Virus record (IMG/VR): IMGVR_UViG_3300030116_004158
Coordinates: 1 to 34,540 of that record
DNA from: a virus
Direction: 5' to 3' (one strand)
Length of the DNA stretch: 34,540 nt
A program made the translations under genes and the position numbers. Below the pieces are notes generated by a model that did not search any database, had not been told where the DNA came from, and saw only the letters and a program-made list of their open reading frames with translations. Positions 8,941 to 17,833 of this stretch are shown piece by piece. Each line of letters starts with the position of its first letter. Position 1 is the first letter of the stretch.

Positions 8941-10465
8941 CTTCTTTCACCTTTAACTTTACAAATGTTTTACTTGTTCTTACTTCTTCAAACAAATGGC
9001 TGACTGATTGCCAATGTCGGTAGAACTTGTTTCTACCACATTGTTCCTGCTTTCTAAAGGTTTCTATCATTAATCTCTTATCAACCCAACCTGCAATACC
9101 ATTTACTTTCACCTTTGGACTTGTAGAATTATATGCCGCAATATACATCTTTTCATTATTTTTATCAGCCAATCTCTTAGGTCTTTTCTTTAGTTTATCT
9201 GTAAACCAACCTGTAATAGAATCAAAAGATTCATCAGTCAATTGACGACCTTGATTAATATGCTTTGCTGTAATAACTTTACTTCTTTCTGCTATTGCAC
9301 AAAGACCTGCGGCAATACATATGTTATTAATCATGTTCATTAAGAAAGTATTTAGTGCTTCATAGATATTATCATCAAAGTTATTCATATACTTTCTCAT
9401 TCCTTTCCAAACAGTTTTCAATCTTTTTTGTGCGTCATCACTAAACATTACTACTTTTCTTGGGTCGCCATCTTCTTCTTCTAATCTTTGTTCAACCCAT
9501 CTATATGTATTGTATAACATTTCAGCAAACTCTTCTTGATAAGGTGCCGCACCATCTTCTCCTTCTATAATTTCACCAATCATATCAATGTAATCTTCTT
9601 CCATTTTTTGTTTTAATGATTCAGGAACTTCTCTAACATATAACCACATTCTTTGAAAAACACCCTTAGTTAGAATAACCTTTTCTAATCCTTCAGGTGG
9701 TAATGTTGTTGCCCATAATGAACGCTGAGAATCTACTACTAAATCACGACCCCATTCAGTTAGTCTTTTTCTAATCAAATGTGAATCAGAATCTAACCTA
9801 TTCATAAACTTTTGAAAGAGCATAACTGTTTCTTGCTTATGTTGTGATTCCTTAAAAATACCTGAATGCTCAAACTCATCAAAAGCAATAATACCACTAC
9901 CATACAAACTACCATAAATAGTCATATCAATTAATTCTGGTATATCATAATCTTCATCATTTCTTGCATCTGCTCTACTATAATCAGGGTTAGGTGTATT
10001 AATTTTCATAGTACCTAACAATGCTTGGTCTGTAAAACTATCAGGATTATTAAGAGTAAATTCCTTAACACCTGTTAATGGTAATGATGGTTCATCTCTT
10101 GTTGTAGGATGATTGTTAATCAAATTAAATGTTCTTTTCCAAACAGGAGAAAGAAAATCAAACATTGTTGTCTTTCCACTTCTTGCTGTTTGAATCCAAC
10201 AATAATGTATTCTAGGGTCAAGTGATAATCTACCAATTGGTATTCTCACCATATCCTTTAACATCTGTCCTAAAGTAACATAGTAACTCATTACTGCTGG
10301 ATATTCATTATACAAAGAAAACTCACCAACAACATCACGCCATCTTAAAGCGTCTTTTGGTAATTCAGTTTTCTTAGACCTAACTACTGTTAGACTATCA
10401 CCTTCATTCATTTTTGCTAATGCATCATACATATCCCATTCATCTATATCTAAATCTTCTGCCAT
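8933..10465 (-). CDS. P-loop ATPase, probable replicative helicase
   Basis: 510 aa. Residues ~92-99 (QTARSGKT) fit Walker A except that the first small residue is Gln. Residues 191-199 (GIIAFDEFE) give Walker B with DE. A later stretch (ATTLPPEG, then GVFQRMWLYVREVP) is where sensor and arginine-finger elements occur in MCM-like and DUF3987-like ATPases. The C-terminal ~70 residues look like a winged helix (NGIAGWVDKRLMIETFRK). Its neighbours are the primase and ERCC4 nuclease, supporting a DNA-unwinding role. TAGATG places its start directly on the upstream stop. It could instead be another viral motor; the family is not certain. Confidence 0.5.
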   Translation of the reverse strand: MAEDLDIDEWDMYDALAKMNEGDSLTVVRSKKTELPKDALRWRDVVGEFSLYNEYPAVMSYYVTLGQMLKDMVRIPIGRLSLDPRIHYCWIQTARSGKTTMFDFLSPVWKRTFNLINNHPTTRDEPSLPLTGVKEFTLNNPDSFTDQALLGTMKINTPNPDYSRADARNDEDYDIPELIDMTIYGSLYGSGIIAFDEFEHSGIFKESQHKQETVMLFQKFMNRLDSDSHLIRKRLTEWGRDLVVDSQRSLWATTLPPEGLEKVILTKGVFQRMWLYVREVPESLKQKMEEDYIDMIGEIIEGEDGAAPYQEEFAEMLYNTYRWVEQRLEEEDGDPRKVVMFSDDAQKRLKTVWKGMRKYMNNFDDNIYEALNTFLMNMINNICIAAGLCAIAERSKVITAKHINQGRQLTDESFDSITGWFTDKLKKRPKRLADKNNEKMYIAAYNSTSPKVKVNGIAGWVDKRLMIETFRKQEQCGRNKFYRHWQSVSHLFEEVRTSKTFVKLKVKEDE

Positions 10466-11143
10466 CTAATATCTCACCTCTTCTTCTGAATTTAATGCCT
10501 TTAAAATACTATTTGCTGTAACTTTACCAACGCCTTTATGTTTAGTTATATCTTCAACACTACTCATTGATATTTCAGCAATACTTCCAAAGGTCTTTAA
10601 TAGGGCTTTTGCTTTTTCAACTGAAACGCCCTGTATCTCAGTTAATACATCTACTCGTACATCATCTGTTTTTATTTTCTTTGGTAATTCTTTATGTATA
10701 ATTAATTCTTTATCTATATGTTTTGTTGTTGCTGCTATTATATGTGCGGCTGTTCTATAACTATCTACCCATACAGGTTTTACATCTGTATGTAAAGCAA
10801 TAGAAGCAAGTGCACCTACAAACATTTTCTTTAATTTATTTCTCCATGCTACTGTATTGTGTTTTGTTCTCTTTAAATATGATACTGCGTAATCTAAATC
10901 TCCGTATATTAATATTATATTTTTATTATATGTTCTATCCATGTTATCTAATTGATTAAATATTCTATTGTTTCTTACTGATTGTAAAAAATCTGCTGAA
11001 GTTTTTGCTTCAATACAACAATCCCCTACAATATAATCTCCTATTTCTAACCATACCTTTTCGTAATCTATATTTTCTCTTTTACATATTTCTATTAAAT
11101 GTCTTGATAATTGTGAATCTTCTCTACTATCTATTGTTATCAT
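10466..11143 (-). CDS. ERCC4 (XPF/Hef-type) structure-specific nuclease with HhH pair
   Basis: 225 aa from ATG 11143. The N-terminal domain has TIDSRED, then GDYIVGDCCIEAKTSADF, corresponding to the GDx(n)ERKx3D signature of XPF/Mus81/Hef nucleases; the Arg of ERK is replaced by Ala (EAK, residues 45-47). Residues ~160-222 form two helix-hairpin-helix motifs (EIQGVSVEKAKALL and HKGVGKVTANSIL). The family cuts branched DNA at forks and flaps. The start is chosen because GGAGGT lies 7 bases upstream and the ATG overlaps the primase stop (ATGA); a longer frame upstream has no such site. Probably resolves replication or recombination intermediates. Confidence 0.8.
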   Translation of the reverse strand: MITIDSREDSQLSRHLIEICKRENIDYEKVWLEIGDYIVGDCCIEAKTSADFLQSVRNNRIFNQLDNMDRTYNKNIILIYGDLDYAVSYLKRTKHNTVAWRNKLKKMFVGALASIALHTDVKPVWVDSYRTAAHIIAATTKHIDKELIIHKELPKKIKTDDVRVDVLTEIQGVSVEKAKALLKTFGSIAEISMSSVEDITKHKGVGKVTANSILKALNSEEEVRY

Positions 11144-12174
11144 TGTGAATACCTCCAACATTTACCTACACATAGACCCTCATTGATTAATGTATCACAA
11201 CTTGGCGACATATACCTACCATCAACAATAAACCTTACATGACCTTTTGTTTTGTTTGCATTGTAATCTATCCATGTATCTTCATTAGATGCTATGGTTT
11301 GTATCTCCTTTTCTATTTCATTCTTAATAGTCGTCAATACATTACCATTTACTTCTCTAGGTTTACAATTAAGACCATGTTCTAATACTGCCATCTCAGA
11401 TAATATTTCGTTATACCATTGAACAAGTAAAACTCTTGCTCTATGATTAGGGTTTTCAGCCATAACTGCATTTTTTAAACAAGGAAGTATAGGTAAATTT
11501 CCAGGTGAATCTACTGATTCAATTTCAATCTCTACTGCTTCCATACTTTTTACATCAGGCCAATCTATTAACTTATTACCATATACAACAGGTTCAATAT
11601 TTCGTATGCCCTGTTTAGATAATTTAATTATTGAAGGTAGACCTCTATGTAAATCTTCTGATGTAATAGGTATACACCATGTACTAGCACCTAAATGATA
11701 TGTGTTTTGTATTCTTCTAAGACGACTAGTATTGATAACTACTTTATCTAAATACTTGCTACCTTTAACTACATCGTGACAGATATTAAAGAATGCTTTT
11801 ATGTTCCTAATAGATGTAACCTTACCATATGCAAATATATGAAAACCTCTACCTGAAAAAGCAATAGTATGTTTGTAGTCTTTATCTACTAACCAATTGT
11901 GCATAGTTAATACATCTTGATATAATTCGGGTAATGATTCATTATCTCCATGAGCATCAAAGTCCAAAAAGATACGGTCAAGAATAACTGAATATTCAAG
12001 ACCACGATTAGGCGTAAAGAACTCATAGTCGTATACAGAAGTAAAAAGATTCATCTTACCATTATAGGTTTTAATAAAATCATTATATTCTTCTTTATTA
12101 TTTACTACTATTCTTGACGCTTCTCTTGCATTACTTCTTAGGCTTCCCGCCCACATTTCTCTCGGAAATCTCAT
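11140..12174 (-). CDS. Archaeo-eukaryotic primase, PriS catalytic domain fused to PriL C-terminal domain
   Basis: 344 aa from ATG 12174, set by AAGGAG 8 bases upstream. The catalytic AEP domain shows FLDFDAHGD (residues ~69-77, metal-binding Asp pair), FSGRGFHIFAYG (~106-117, the sGxGxH motif) and RLRRIQNTYHLGAS with the third conserved patch. Residues ~230-340 match the iron-sulphur domain of the large primase subunit: PCLKNAV, NHRARVLLVQWY, then SPSCDTLINEGLCVGKC. Cys 232, 326, 335 and 339 are candidate 4Fe-4S ligands. Cellular archaea keep these parts on two proteins, so a single-chain primase is proposed. The first 44 bases overlap a 46-aa reading frame. Confidence 0.8.
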   Translation of the reverse strand: MRFPREMWAGSLRSNAREASRIVVNNKEEYNDFIKTYNGKMNLFTSVYDYEFFTPNRGLEYSVILDRIFLDFDAHGDNESLPELYQDVLTMHNWLVDKDYKHTIAFSGRGFHIFAYGKVTSIRNIKAFFNICHDVVKGSKYLDKVVINTSRLRRIQNTYHLGASTWCIPITSEDLHRGLPSIIKLSKQGIRNIEPVVYGNKLIDWPDVKSMEAVEIEIESVDSPGNLPILPCLKNAVMAENPNHRARVLLVQWYNEILSEMAVLEHGLNCKPREVNGNVLTTIKNEIEKEIQTIASNEDTWIDYNANKTKGHVRFIVDGRYMSPSCDTLINEGLCVGKCWRYSQ

Positions 12175-12271
12175 TTCTATCACTCCTTCTAAAAATATGT
12201 ATTGAACAATAAAGGTTTTCAGGATTAGTTAATTGTGCTTTACATCCTACAACCTTACATCTTCTTTTCAT
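12131..12271 (-). CDS. 46-aa zinc-finger miniprotein overlapping the primase start
   Basis: A short frame starting at ATG 12271 in an ATGA overlap with the preceding gene, after GGGAATGAT. It has CKVVGC near the N-terminus and LYCSIH about 12 residues later, a C-x4-C / C-x2-H zinc-finger pattern. A basic tail follows, which runs 44 bases into the primase gene in another frame before TAA. The C-x4-C arrangement is like that of the 38-aa protein at 18066-18182. It fills an otherwise empty 84-base gap. Whether the overlap part is translated is not shown. Confidence 0.5.
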   Translation of the reverse strand: MKRRCKVVGCKAQLTNPENLYCSIHIFRRSDRNEISERNVGGKPKK

Positions 12272-12729
12272 ATCATTCCCAACTCTTTCTTATCTTTATC
12301 ATCTAATTGTTTTGTGTCTTGTCTAATTCTTTCTTTTAAGGTTGTTATTTTATCCTCTTGTGTGGGTTCTTTTTCTTGAACCACTTCTTTAACCACTTTA
12401 GGCTTAGTATTGTTGTTATCATTAAAACTCACCTTTGCTTCTTTTAGATATTGATTAACAATAAAGGAAACCATATCACTTAATTCTTCTCTAAGAACTA
12501 TTGAAATTATTTCTCCTACAGTTATAATTTCGTTAGACATAGCACTATATTCAGTATCTCTTACAATAAGATATTTAGTTTCAGAATCCATTGAATCAAT
12601 TAATTCTTGTACAATACTATCAACAGTTTTATCCATATTTAGTACATCGTTTAAACTCCAATCTCTTGATAAAACTGTATCTTCAATAATACCACTTTTA
12701 AGAAAACCATCATAACTAGAACCAGTCAT
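12268..12729 (-). CDS. Unknown acidic protein downstream of the Cas4-like nuclease
   Basis: 153 aa from ATG 12729; AGGAGG 8 bases upstream decides this start over a longer frame that would run through the end of the upstream gene. The body is helical and acidic (DMSDMVSF-like amphipathic helices around IISIVLREELSDMVSFIVNQYL). The last ~45 residues are Lys/Glu-rich and probably disordered (KPKVVKEVVQEKEPTQEDK). It overlaps the Cas4-like gene by 14 bases, so the two are probably co-translated. I recognise no family. Confidence 0.5.
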   Translation of the reverse strand: MTGSSYDGFLKSGIIEDTVLSRDWSLNDVLNMDKTVDSIVQELIDSMDSETKYLIVRDTEYSAMSNEIITVGEIISIVLREELSDMVSFIVNQYLKEAKVSFNDNNNTKPKVVKEVVQEKEPTQEDKITTLKERIRQDTKQLDDKDKKELGMI

Positions 12730-13579
12730 GTTGACTTCCTCCTGATGCTGCTTCACAATGGTCATAATGTCCACAATGAACACACTTCTTATAATAATAA
12801 GCGGCAGGGAACTCATTTTCGTTATATGCATTAATTAGTTTATCCATTGAATTAAGAACAGCCGTGGTTGACCTCTTTTGTACTTCTTCAGCATAAATGT
12901 AATTACTTGCAGGGAAATACCAGCCCCAATGTGTAATAGGAATATCAGGGTCTAAACCTGCTTCTCTAATACTATCAGGGTCTGCATTCTCAAATAACAA
13001 TTTATAGAAAGCCATCTCTTTACGCATATTAGTTTTCTTAGTATCTTTCCATGCACCTGTCTTTAATTCCATAGGAATGTACCCACCATCTTCATAAAAG
13101 ATACGGTCAATAATACCTTGTAGATGAACAGTTACACCATCTTCAGTAGTAAAAGAAGCATTAACTTTCACTTCATTACCAATAGGAATAAAGTTATCAA
13201 GTGTATCTTCTTCAATACATTCTAAGAATCTTTCAGTATTATATGCCGTCATAGCACGATAAATATCTTCATAGTCATCTTCGGGTGCTTCAGGGTAAAT
13301 ACTTCTAAAATGCTTTTGTAATTTCATAGGCTCATCTTTGTATTCTAATGCTTCTTCAACATTAACCATCTTCCAAAAATCTTCTTCAGCGTTATGGATA
13401 ATTGTACCCTTTAGCATAGCAGGGCTAGTCTTTTGTTTAATATCATCAAGATACCCATATTTGTAGTTAATAGGACAGAATTGAAAACTACCTAATGATG
13501 ATTTAGTAATCTTCAAAATAGGTCCATCTTCTTCTTCAGGATTCCATTTGTATGTATATTCTCCATTTTCTTCTCTCAT
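12716..13579 (-). CDS. Cas4-like PD-(D/E)XK nuclease with Fe-S cysteines
   Basis: 287 aa from ATG 13579 (AAGGTG 6 bases upstream; a GTG 15 bases earlier is less likely). Visible motifs are GTIIHNAEE (H62), GIIDRIF (D158) and MELKTG (E171, K173), the RecB/Cas4 nuclease core. One Cys near the N-terminus (FCPINYKYGY, C35) and three at the C-terminus (KKCVHCGHYDHCEA, C266, C269, C275) match the 4Fe-4S ligands of Cas4/AddB-type enzymes. The protein ends in DWF. There are no CRISPR genes nearby, so the likely role is end resection in viral replication and recombination with the Sak4-like ATPase. Confidence 0.8.
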   Translation of the reverse strand: MREENGEYTYKWNPEEEDGPILKITKSSLGSFQFCPINYKYGYLDDIKQKTSPAMLKGTIIHNAEEDFWKMVNVEEALEYKDEPMKLQKHFRSIYPEAPEDDYEDIYRAMTAYNTERFLECIEEDTLDNFIPIGNEVKVNASFTTEDGVTVHLQGIIDRIFYEDGGYIPMELKTGAWKDTKKTNMRKEMAFYKLLFENADPDSIREAGLDPDIPITHWGWYFPASNYIYAEEVQKRSTTAVLNSMDKLINAYNENEFPAAYYYKKCVHCGHYDHCEAASGGSQHDWF

Positions 13580-13590
13580 TCTAAACACCT

Positions 13591-14076
13591 TCACGAAGTT
13601 TGGGTCTGGTTTTCTTTCAAGTTTTTTAATTCGTCTATTAGTAGACTTGCCCCCTTTCTTGTTAAGTTTTCGGGAACTTCTCCACCTAATTTTCTAATAT
13701 AATTTAATTGTCTTTCTGTTGGTTCTGCATCAGCATTTTCTTCTGACACTCTTGTTTTACCTTCCATATTCTTTCTTAATAAAGAAGCAGTAGTTAAATC
13801 GTGACAACGCTGACATAATTCTACTACATTTGCTCTTGAAGATATTAGATGGTCTAAACCTTCTTGACGACATTTATGTTGAGAAATAATATGATGCCAT
13901 TCGGTATAACCTTCAGCACCACATATTTCACATGAGTTTTGTTTAACCCATAATGCCTGCTCTTGTTTTTCTAATTCTTGAATCTCTTGTTCTAATTGAT
14001 TATATTCAATTTCCAACACATTCATTCTTGCTCTTTTTTGTTCTATTTCTCTTGTCTTACTGTTTTCTCTTAACAT
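13591..14076 (-). CDS. HNH endonuclease with coiled coil and a C-terminal helical module
   Basis: 161 aa from ATG 14076. Three parts are visible: a charged coiled coil (~residues 5-45), an HNH core (CEICGAEGYTEWHHIISQHK, then LCQRCHDL) and a C-terminal module with RQLNYIRKLGGEVPENLTRK. A near copy of that module ends the 398-aa protein at 31783-32979. The gene begins just 2 bases past the PolB stop with GGTGGT as ribosome site, and ends 11 bases before the Cas4-like gene. The conserved Cys pairs and HH suggest an active nuclease. Being next to the polymerase it might be a homing-type element, but it lies in good operon register. Confidence 0.7.
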   Translation of the reverse strand: MLRENSKTREIEQKRARMNVLEIEYNQLEQEIQELEKQEQALWVKQNSCEICGAEGYTEWHHIISQHKCRQEGLDHLISSRANVVELCQRCHDLTTASLLRKNMEGKTRVSEENADAEPTERQLNYIRKLGGEVPENLTRKGASLLIDELKNLKENQTQTS

Positions 14077-14078
14077 AT

Positions 14079-16478
14079 TTACCACCACTCACTTAAACTT
14101 AATTGTTTACCTGTTTGTGAAATTTCATTTAGATTCCAATCCAAACTATCATAGATTAGATTTACTTTCTTCACGATTTCTGACTCAGCAATTCTTTCCC
14201 AATTAATAGGAAAGTTATCAATTACTTCATCAATTTTTTTACAAGCGATGTAATCAACATCTCTTATTCTACCTTCAAATTCATATCTTCTTGGATAACC
14301 TTTGATAAGTTTATTATTTACTGTATAGAAGTAATAACTATCACCTACTTCTATTTCACCAATACCCTGTTCATTGTAGAACAAAACACCTGCTACTCCA
14401 CCAGCAATTGATTTATATTCTTCTAAAGGAGTTCTAAGTCTACTTCTCTTAATAACTTCTTTAAAGTCAACATCTCCTTTTATTATTTCTTTGTATAACT
14501 TTCTAGCATAATCAGTTACTTCTTCTTCTGATTTAGATGAAGCAACCATTTGTAAAACTGTCTTTTGAAAAGTCTTTGCTACTTTTGTTTCATTACTCTT
14601 TTTCATTTCAAATCCCATTACAAAGAATTCATCGTCAATGTATTCACCATCTTTCCAAGATAGATACCCACAATAACGATTCTTTTTCTTAGATAGGAAA
14701 AATGTCTTAGCGTATTTTTCAAACTCTAACTCAACACATTCATTGAATACTTCATTTCTAATATATTGATTTAGTAATAGACATAATGCTTCAGCATCAG
14801 CAACATCTTTTACTTGGACAAAGATAGAATCTGTATGTCCGTAAATAACTTTGTAGCCTAATTCTATTGCTTTGAATGCTACACTTCTCATGGCTTCTCT
14901 TGCACTTGCAGTAATAGATTGAGCCATTTCCATATCGCCCCAACCATAACCATCTTTTGCTAATACACCATAGAAAGCGTTAACTGCTCTTTTAGTAGCC
15001 ATTTGTGCTGAATCCCATTTTCTATATTCCTCATCTGTCTTAGCATTTTTTCTATTTGCTTTGTATTCATCTCGCAACTTCATCATACTAAGAACGGCTT
15101 TAGGTAAAATACCTAAATCTTCTTTACTATAACAAACACTAGGCGTTCCTTTATCCCAATCTCTTAGATTCTTCGGAACGGTAAAATCAACTTCATAGCC
15201 TTGCGTTCTTTTTGTTTCCCATGATATATTTCTTGAAGCCATCATACTAGGATAAAGTGATTTAAAATCAAAAACAGCAATATCTCTATGCAAACCAAAT
15301 GTATTTTCTTTAACAGGGTCCATAACGAATGCCGCTTCAAAAGGAATCTTATTTCCTTTAACTCCTGTTGGTGCTTTCCAATTAGCATGACGCATAAAAT
15401 ATGCCGCCCCCATTTGTGAATTATGAAACACACAATCAAAAGGACAAATCATCAGCCTTTGAAGTGCTAAATCATTTTCTGTAATGTTCATAAGTTCGTC
15501 AATCTTTACCATAAGTTCTACATCTACTCGGTTATATTCAAGAAATACTTCGGTATCTTCTAACCATGAGCGTTGGAAAAACTCATCATCATCAAACTTA
15601 GCATTTGACTTTTCTTTACCAATATCTTCACCTAATAATCTTCTTGAACAATAGTCTAAAGACAAAGAAGGTAGTGTTCCTTTCTGACTATCAATCCATA
15701 ATCGTTCAAATCTACTCATTAAACAATAAGTAATCCTACCTTTGATTGGTTGTGAGTAATTGTTGTAGTTAACATTATTGACTTTATTATGAGTTACCCC
15801 TTTTACTTCATTGTAAGGACTTAATCTTCTAGGATTAATGTCATTTTTTACTAGTCTTTTAATAATTGTAGGAATATCAAAACCTAAAATATACCAACCA
15901 ATAATCATATCAGGGTCTTTATCTTCAACAAACTCTACAAAAGCCTTTAGCATTTCTTCTTCATCTTCATAAACTAAAATATTATCATACTGTGGAAGTG
16001 GTTCTCTTGGAAACCATGTCATTACATTATATTCTTTATCATATGAATCGTAAAAACAAAGGGCATTTATTGCCCCATTATATCTACCGCCTACTTGAGT
16101 TTCAATATCAAGAAACCATTTGCGTAAATCATACTCAACAATATCTTCCATTTCATCATTAGTATATTTTCTAGCCATAGAAATATCTGCTTCATATGTA
16201 GTATCCCAATTTTCTCTTGCTTTATACAAATCACCCATTGTTTCAAAATAAACTTTTACTAAAGGTTTACCTGATAGTGATTCCCATTCACCAAAAGTAT
16301 AAGTTGGTCTAATTCTATTGACTCCAAATCTTGTATTACTCTCTATTACTTGAGGCATTTCATCTCCTCTTTCAATAAAGAAATAAGGTCTGTATGTTGT
16401 AGACACCTCTTCTTGTCTAACACCATCTTTATTTCTCCATCTTTTGTGTATATTATTATTCGCTTCTACTATAATCAT
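14079..16478 (-). CDS. Family B DNA polymerase with proofreading domain and C-terminal PIP box
   Basis: 799 aa, complete. Exo I FLDIET (122-127), Exo II GWYILGFD (194-201; the usual Asn is Tyr) and Exo III YNRVD (315-319) keep the acidic residues needed for 3'-5' proofreading. Polymerase motif A DFKSLYPSM (404-412) and motif B KRAVNAFYG (496-504) are standard. Motif C reads YGHTDS (546-551) instead of YGDTDS. KKNRYCGY follows in the thumb region. The last eight residues, QLSLSEWW, fit the PIP box that tethers PolB to PCNA, and a PCNA-like gene lies 2.7 kb upstream in the same array. ATG at 16478 follows GAGGTGAT. No intein is present. Confidence 0.95.
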   Translation of the reverse strand: MIIVEANNNIHKRWRNKDGVRQEEVSTTYRPYFFIERGDEMPQVIESNTRFGVNRIRPTYTFGEWESLSGKPLVKVYFETMGDLYKARENWDTTYEADISMARKYTNDEMEDIVEYDLRKWFLDIETQVGGRYNGAINALCFYDSYDKEYNVMTWFPREPLPQYDNILVYEDEEEMLKAFVEFVEDKDPDMIIGWYILGFDIPTIIKRLVKNDINPRRLSPYNEVKGVTHNKVNNVNYNNYSQPIKGRITYCLMSRFERLWIDSQKGTLPSLSLDYCSRRLLGEDIGKEKSNAKFDDDEFFQRSWLEDTEVFLEYNRVDVELMVKIDELMNITENDLALQRLMICPFDCVFHNSQMGAAYFMRHANWKAPTGVKGNKIPFEAAFVMDPVKENTFGLHRDIAVFDFKSLYPSMMASRNISWETKRTQGYEVDFTVPKNLRDWDKGTPSVCYSKEDLGILPKAVLSMMKLRDEYKANRKNAKTDEEYRKWDSAQMATKRAVNAFYGVLAKDGYGWGDMEMAQSITASAREAMRSVAFKAIELGYKVIYGHTDSIFVQVKDVADAEALCLLLNQYIRNEVFNECVELEFEKYAKTFFLSKKKNRYCGYLSWKDGEYIDDEFFVMGFEMKKSNETKVAKTFQKTVLQMVASSKSEEEVTDYARKLYKEIIKGDVDFKEVIKRSRLRTPLEEYKSIAGGVAGVLFYNEQGIGEIEVGDSYYFYTVNNKLIKGYPRRYEFEGRIRDVDYIACKKIDEVIDNFPINWERIAESEIVKKVNLIYDSLDWNLNEISQTGKQLSLSEWW

Positions 16479-16487
16479 TTAATCACC

Positions 16488-17498
16488 TCAATACAAACCA
16501 TGTGGTTTTGCTTCTAATTGTCCTGCTTGTGTAACTCTAACAAACTCTACTTTATGTTTAAATTCATTTAAATTGAGTGCACCAACATAAGACATACTGC
16601 TTCTGATACCATCATTAATATCATCTACAATACGCTTTACTTTTCCTTTGTATGGTAAAATCTTTGAATTACCTTCTACATGATTAGTTTCTCCTCTTGC
16701 TAATTTTGAATCAATTGATGCTGAACCTTGATATTTTTTGTATAATTGTTCATTAGGCCAAAGACCGCTTTTGTTTATTGTTCCAGGAGTTTCTTTTGTT
16801 CCTGCAAATAAAGAACCAATCATTACTAAATCAGCACCAAGACCTAATGCCTTAGCAACATCACCTGTTGTTTTACAACCACCATCAGATATAATTGGAA
16901 TATCTACTGTTTCTATACATTGTTGTAAAGCATTAACTTGAGGAATACCAACACCTGCTCTAATTCTTGTTTCACACATAGAACCATTACCAATACCTAC
17001 TCTTAATGAATTAACTCCCCAACCTTCTAAATCATACGCTGCTTCAGCAGTACAAATATTACCTGCTAAAATATGCATATCTTCATCAATATCTTGAATA
17101 TAATTAACAGTATCTTTAACCATTTTATGATGACCATGTGCTACATCAATACACATAACATTAAGATTAGTCCAAGATAATAATTGGTCTATTCTATGTT
17201 TTGCTTTTTCACCAACACCTACTGCTACACCATATGGTATTTGTTCTGCTTCTAATGATAGAAAATCTTGCATTTGATTTTCTACTTTATCAAATCTATG
17301 AATAATACCTAATCCTCCTAATTGACCTAATCTTTTAGCCATTTCAAAACCGCATACTGTGTCCATAGGTGAAGCAATTAATGGTTGTGTTAATTCCATA
17401 CCTGCATAATTTATTTCAGTATTACAATTTTGTCTTGATGTAATTTCTGAATACTTAGGTATAATACTTATATCATCAAATGTTAATTGTTCTCTCAT
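16488..17498 (-). CDS. IMP dehydrogenase / GMP reductase family enzyme
   Basis: 336 aa TIM-barrel without CBS domains. Key parts: [12 protein letters not shown] near the N-terminus, the phosphate and catalytic loop [20 protein letters not shown] with the nucleophile C175, [21 protein letters not shown], and [17 protein letters not shown] near the end. The flap lacks the usual Arg-Tyr pair of IMPDH, and the [11 protein letters not shown] stretch and FVRVTQ end look closer to GMP reductase, while [10 protein letters not shown] is IMPDH-like. So either GMP synthesis (IMP to XMP) or GMP to IMP recycling is possible. It is 9 bases from PolB, implying nucleotide supply for replication. Start ATG follows GGGAGAGAATAAT. 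Confidence 0.85.
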   Translation of the reverse strand: MREQLTFDDISIIPKYSEITSRQNCNTEINYAGMELTQPLIASPMDTVCGFEMAKRLGQLGGLGIIHRFDKVENQMQDFLSLEAEQIPYGVAVGVGEKAKHRIDQLLSWTNLNVMCIDVAHGHHKMVKDTVNYIQDIDEDMHILAGNICTAEAAYDLEGWGVNSLRVGIGNGSMCETRIRAGVGIPQVNALQQCIETVDIPIISDGGCKTTGDVAKALGLGADLVMIGSLFAGTKETPGTINKSGLWPNEQLYKKYQGSASIDSKLARGETNHVEGNSKILPYKGKVKRIVDDINDGIRSSMSYVGALNLNEFKHKVEFVRVTQAGQLEAKPHGLY

Positions 17499-17499
17499 A

Positions 17500-17742
17500 T
17501 TATTCTCTCCCTAATACTTGGTTCTTTGTAATTTTTAAATCACCTAACACCCATCTTAATCCGTAAATTACACCTTCTAATGCTTTGTAATTTCTCATAT
17601 GGTATACTCGGTGTTGTCTATCCCCTTTTCTCATATTCATATAATGTTTATTTTGTTCTTGTTCTGCTTCATATAACATTTGTTCAATATCATCCCAACT
17701 TCTATTATAAGAAAAGTGTTCACTATCTCTTGTTTCATTCAT
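17500..17742 (-). CDS. Unknown small charged protein
   Basis: 80 aa. The N-terminal half is acidic and helical (SWDDIEQMLYEAEQEQNKHY), the centre is basic (RKGDRQHRVYHMRNYK), and a short hydrophobic patch (LEGVIYGLRWVLGDL) follows. No cysteines and no known motif. It begins within the end of the 32-aa gene upstream (7-base overlap region ATGAATGA) after AGAGGGG, and stops one base before the IMPDH-like gene. It belongs to the cluster of tiny genes between PCNA and the IMPDH-like enzyme. Confidence 0.5.
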   Translation of the reverse strand: MNETRDSEHFSYNRSWDDIEQMLYEAEQEQNKHYMNMRKGDRQHRVYHMRNYKALEGVIYGLRWVLGDLKITKNQVLGRE

Positions 17743-17833
17743 GTTTTTCCCCTCTTAGTTTTTTTAAAACTTGTTGGATTTTATTTTTCCAAACTTGTTT
17801 TTCTTCTTTGCTCATTTCATTTATATATTTCAT
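17735..17833 (-). CDS. 32-aa basic miniprotein
   Basis: A 32-residue frame, highly charged and helical (MSKEEKQVWKNKIQQVLKKL), filling the gap between two longer genes. ATG at 17833 overlaps the upstream stop as ATGA and is preceded by GAGGAAGAAGA, the ribosome site used repeatedly in this array. Its TGA overlaps the next ATG. The tight overlap on both sides is the main evidence that it is real; no function can be read. Confidence 0.5.
   Translation of the reverse strand: MKYINEMSKEEKQVWKNKIQQVLKKLRGEKHE

Noticed and set aside
12730-12831. N-terminal extension of the 153-aa protein
   Set aside because: It overlaps the Cas4-like gene's Cys cluster in another frame and lacks a ribosome site; ATG 12729 has AGGAGG.
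12716-13579. CRISPR-associated Cas4 with an array
   Set aside because: No repeat-spacer array or other cas gene occurs in the window.
14079-16478. Intein in the polymerase
   Set aside because: Motifs A, B and C are continuous at normal spacing and no splicing motifs are seen.
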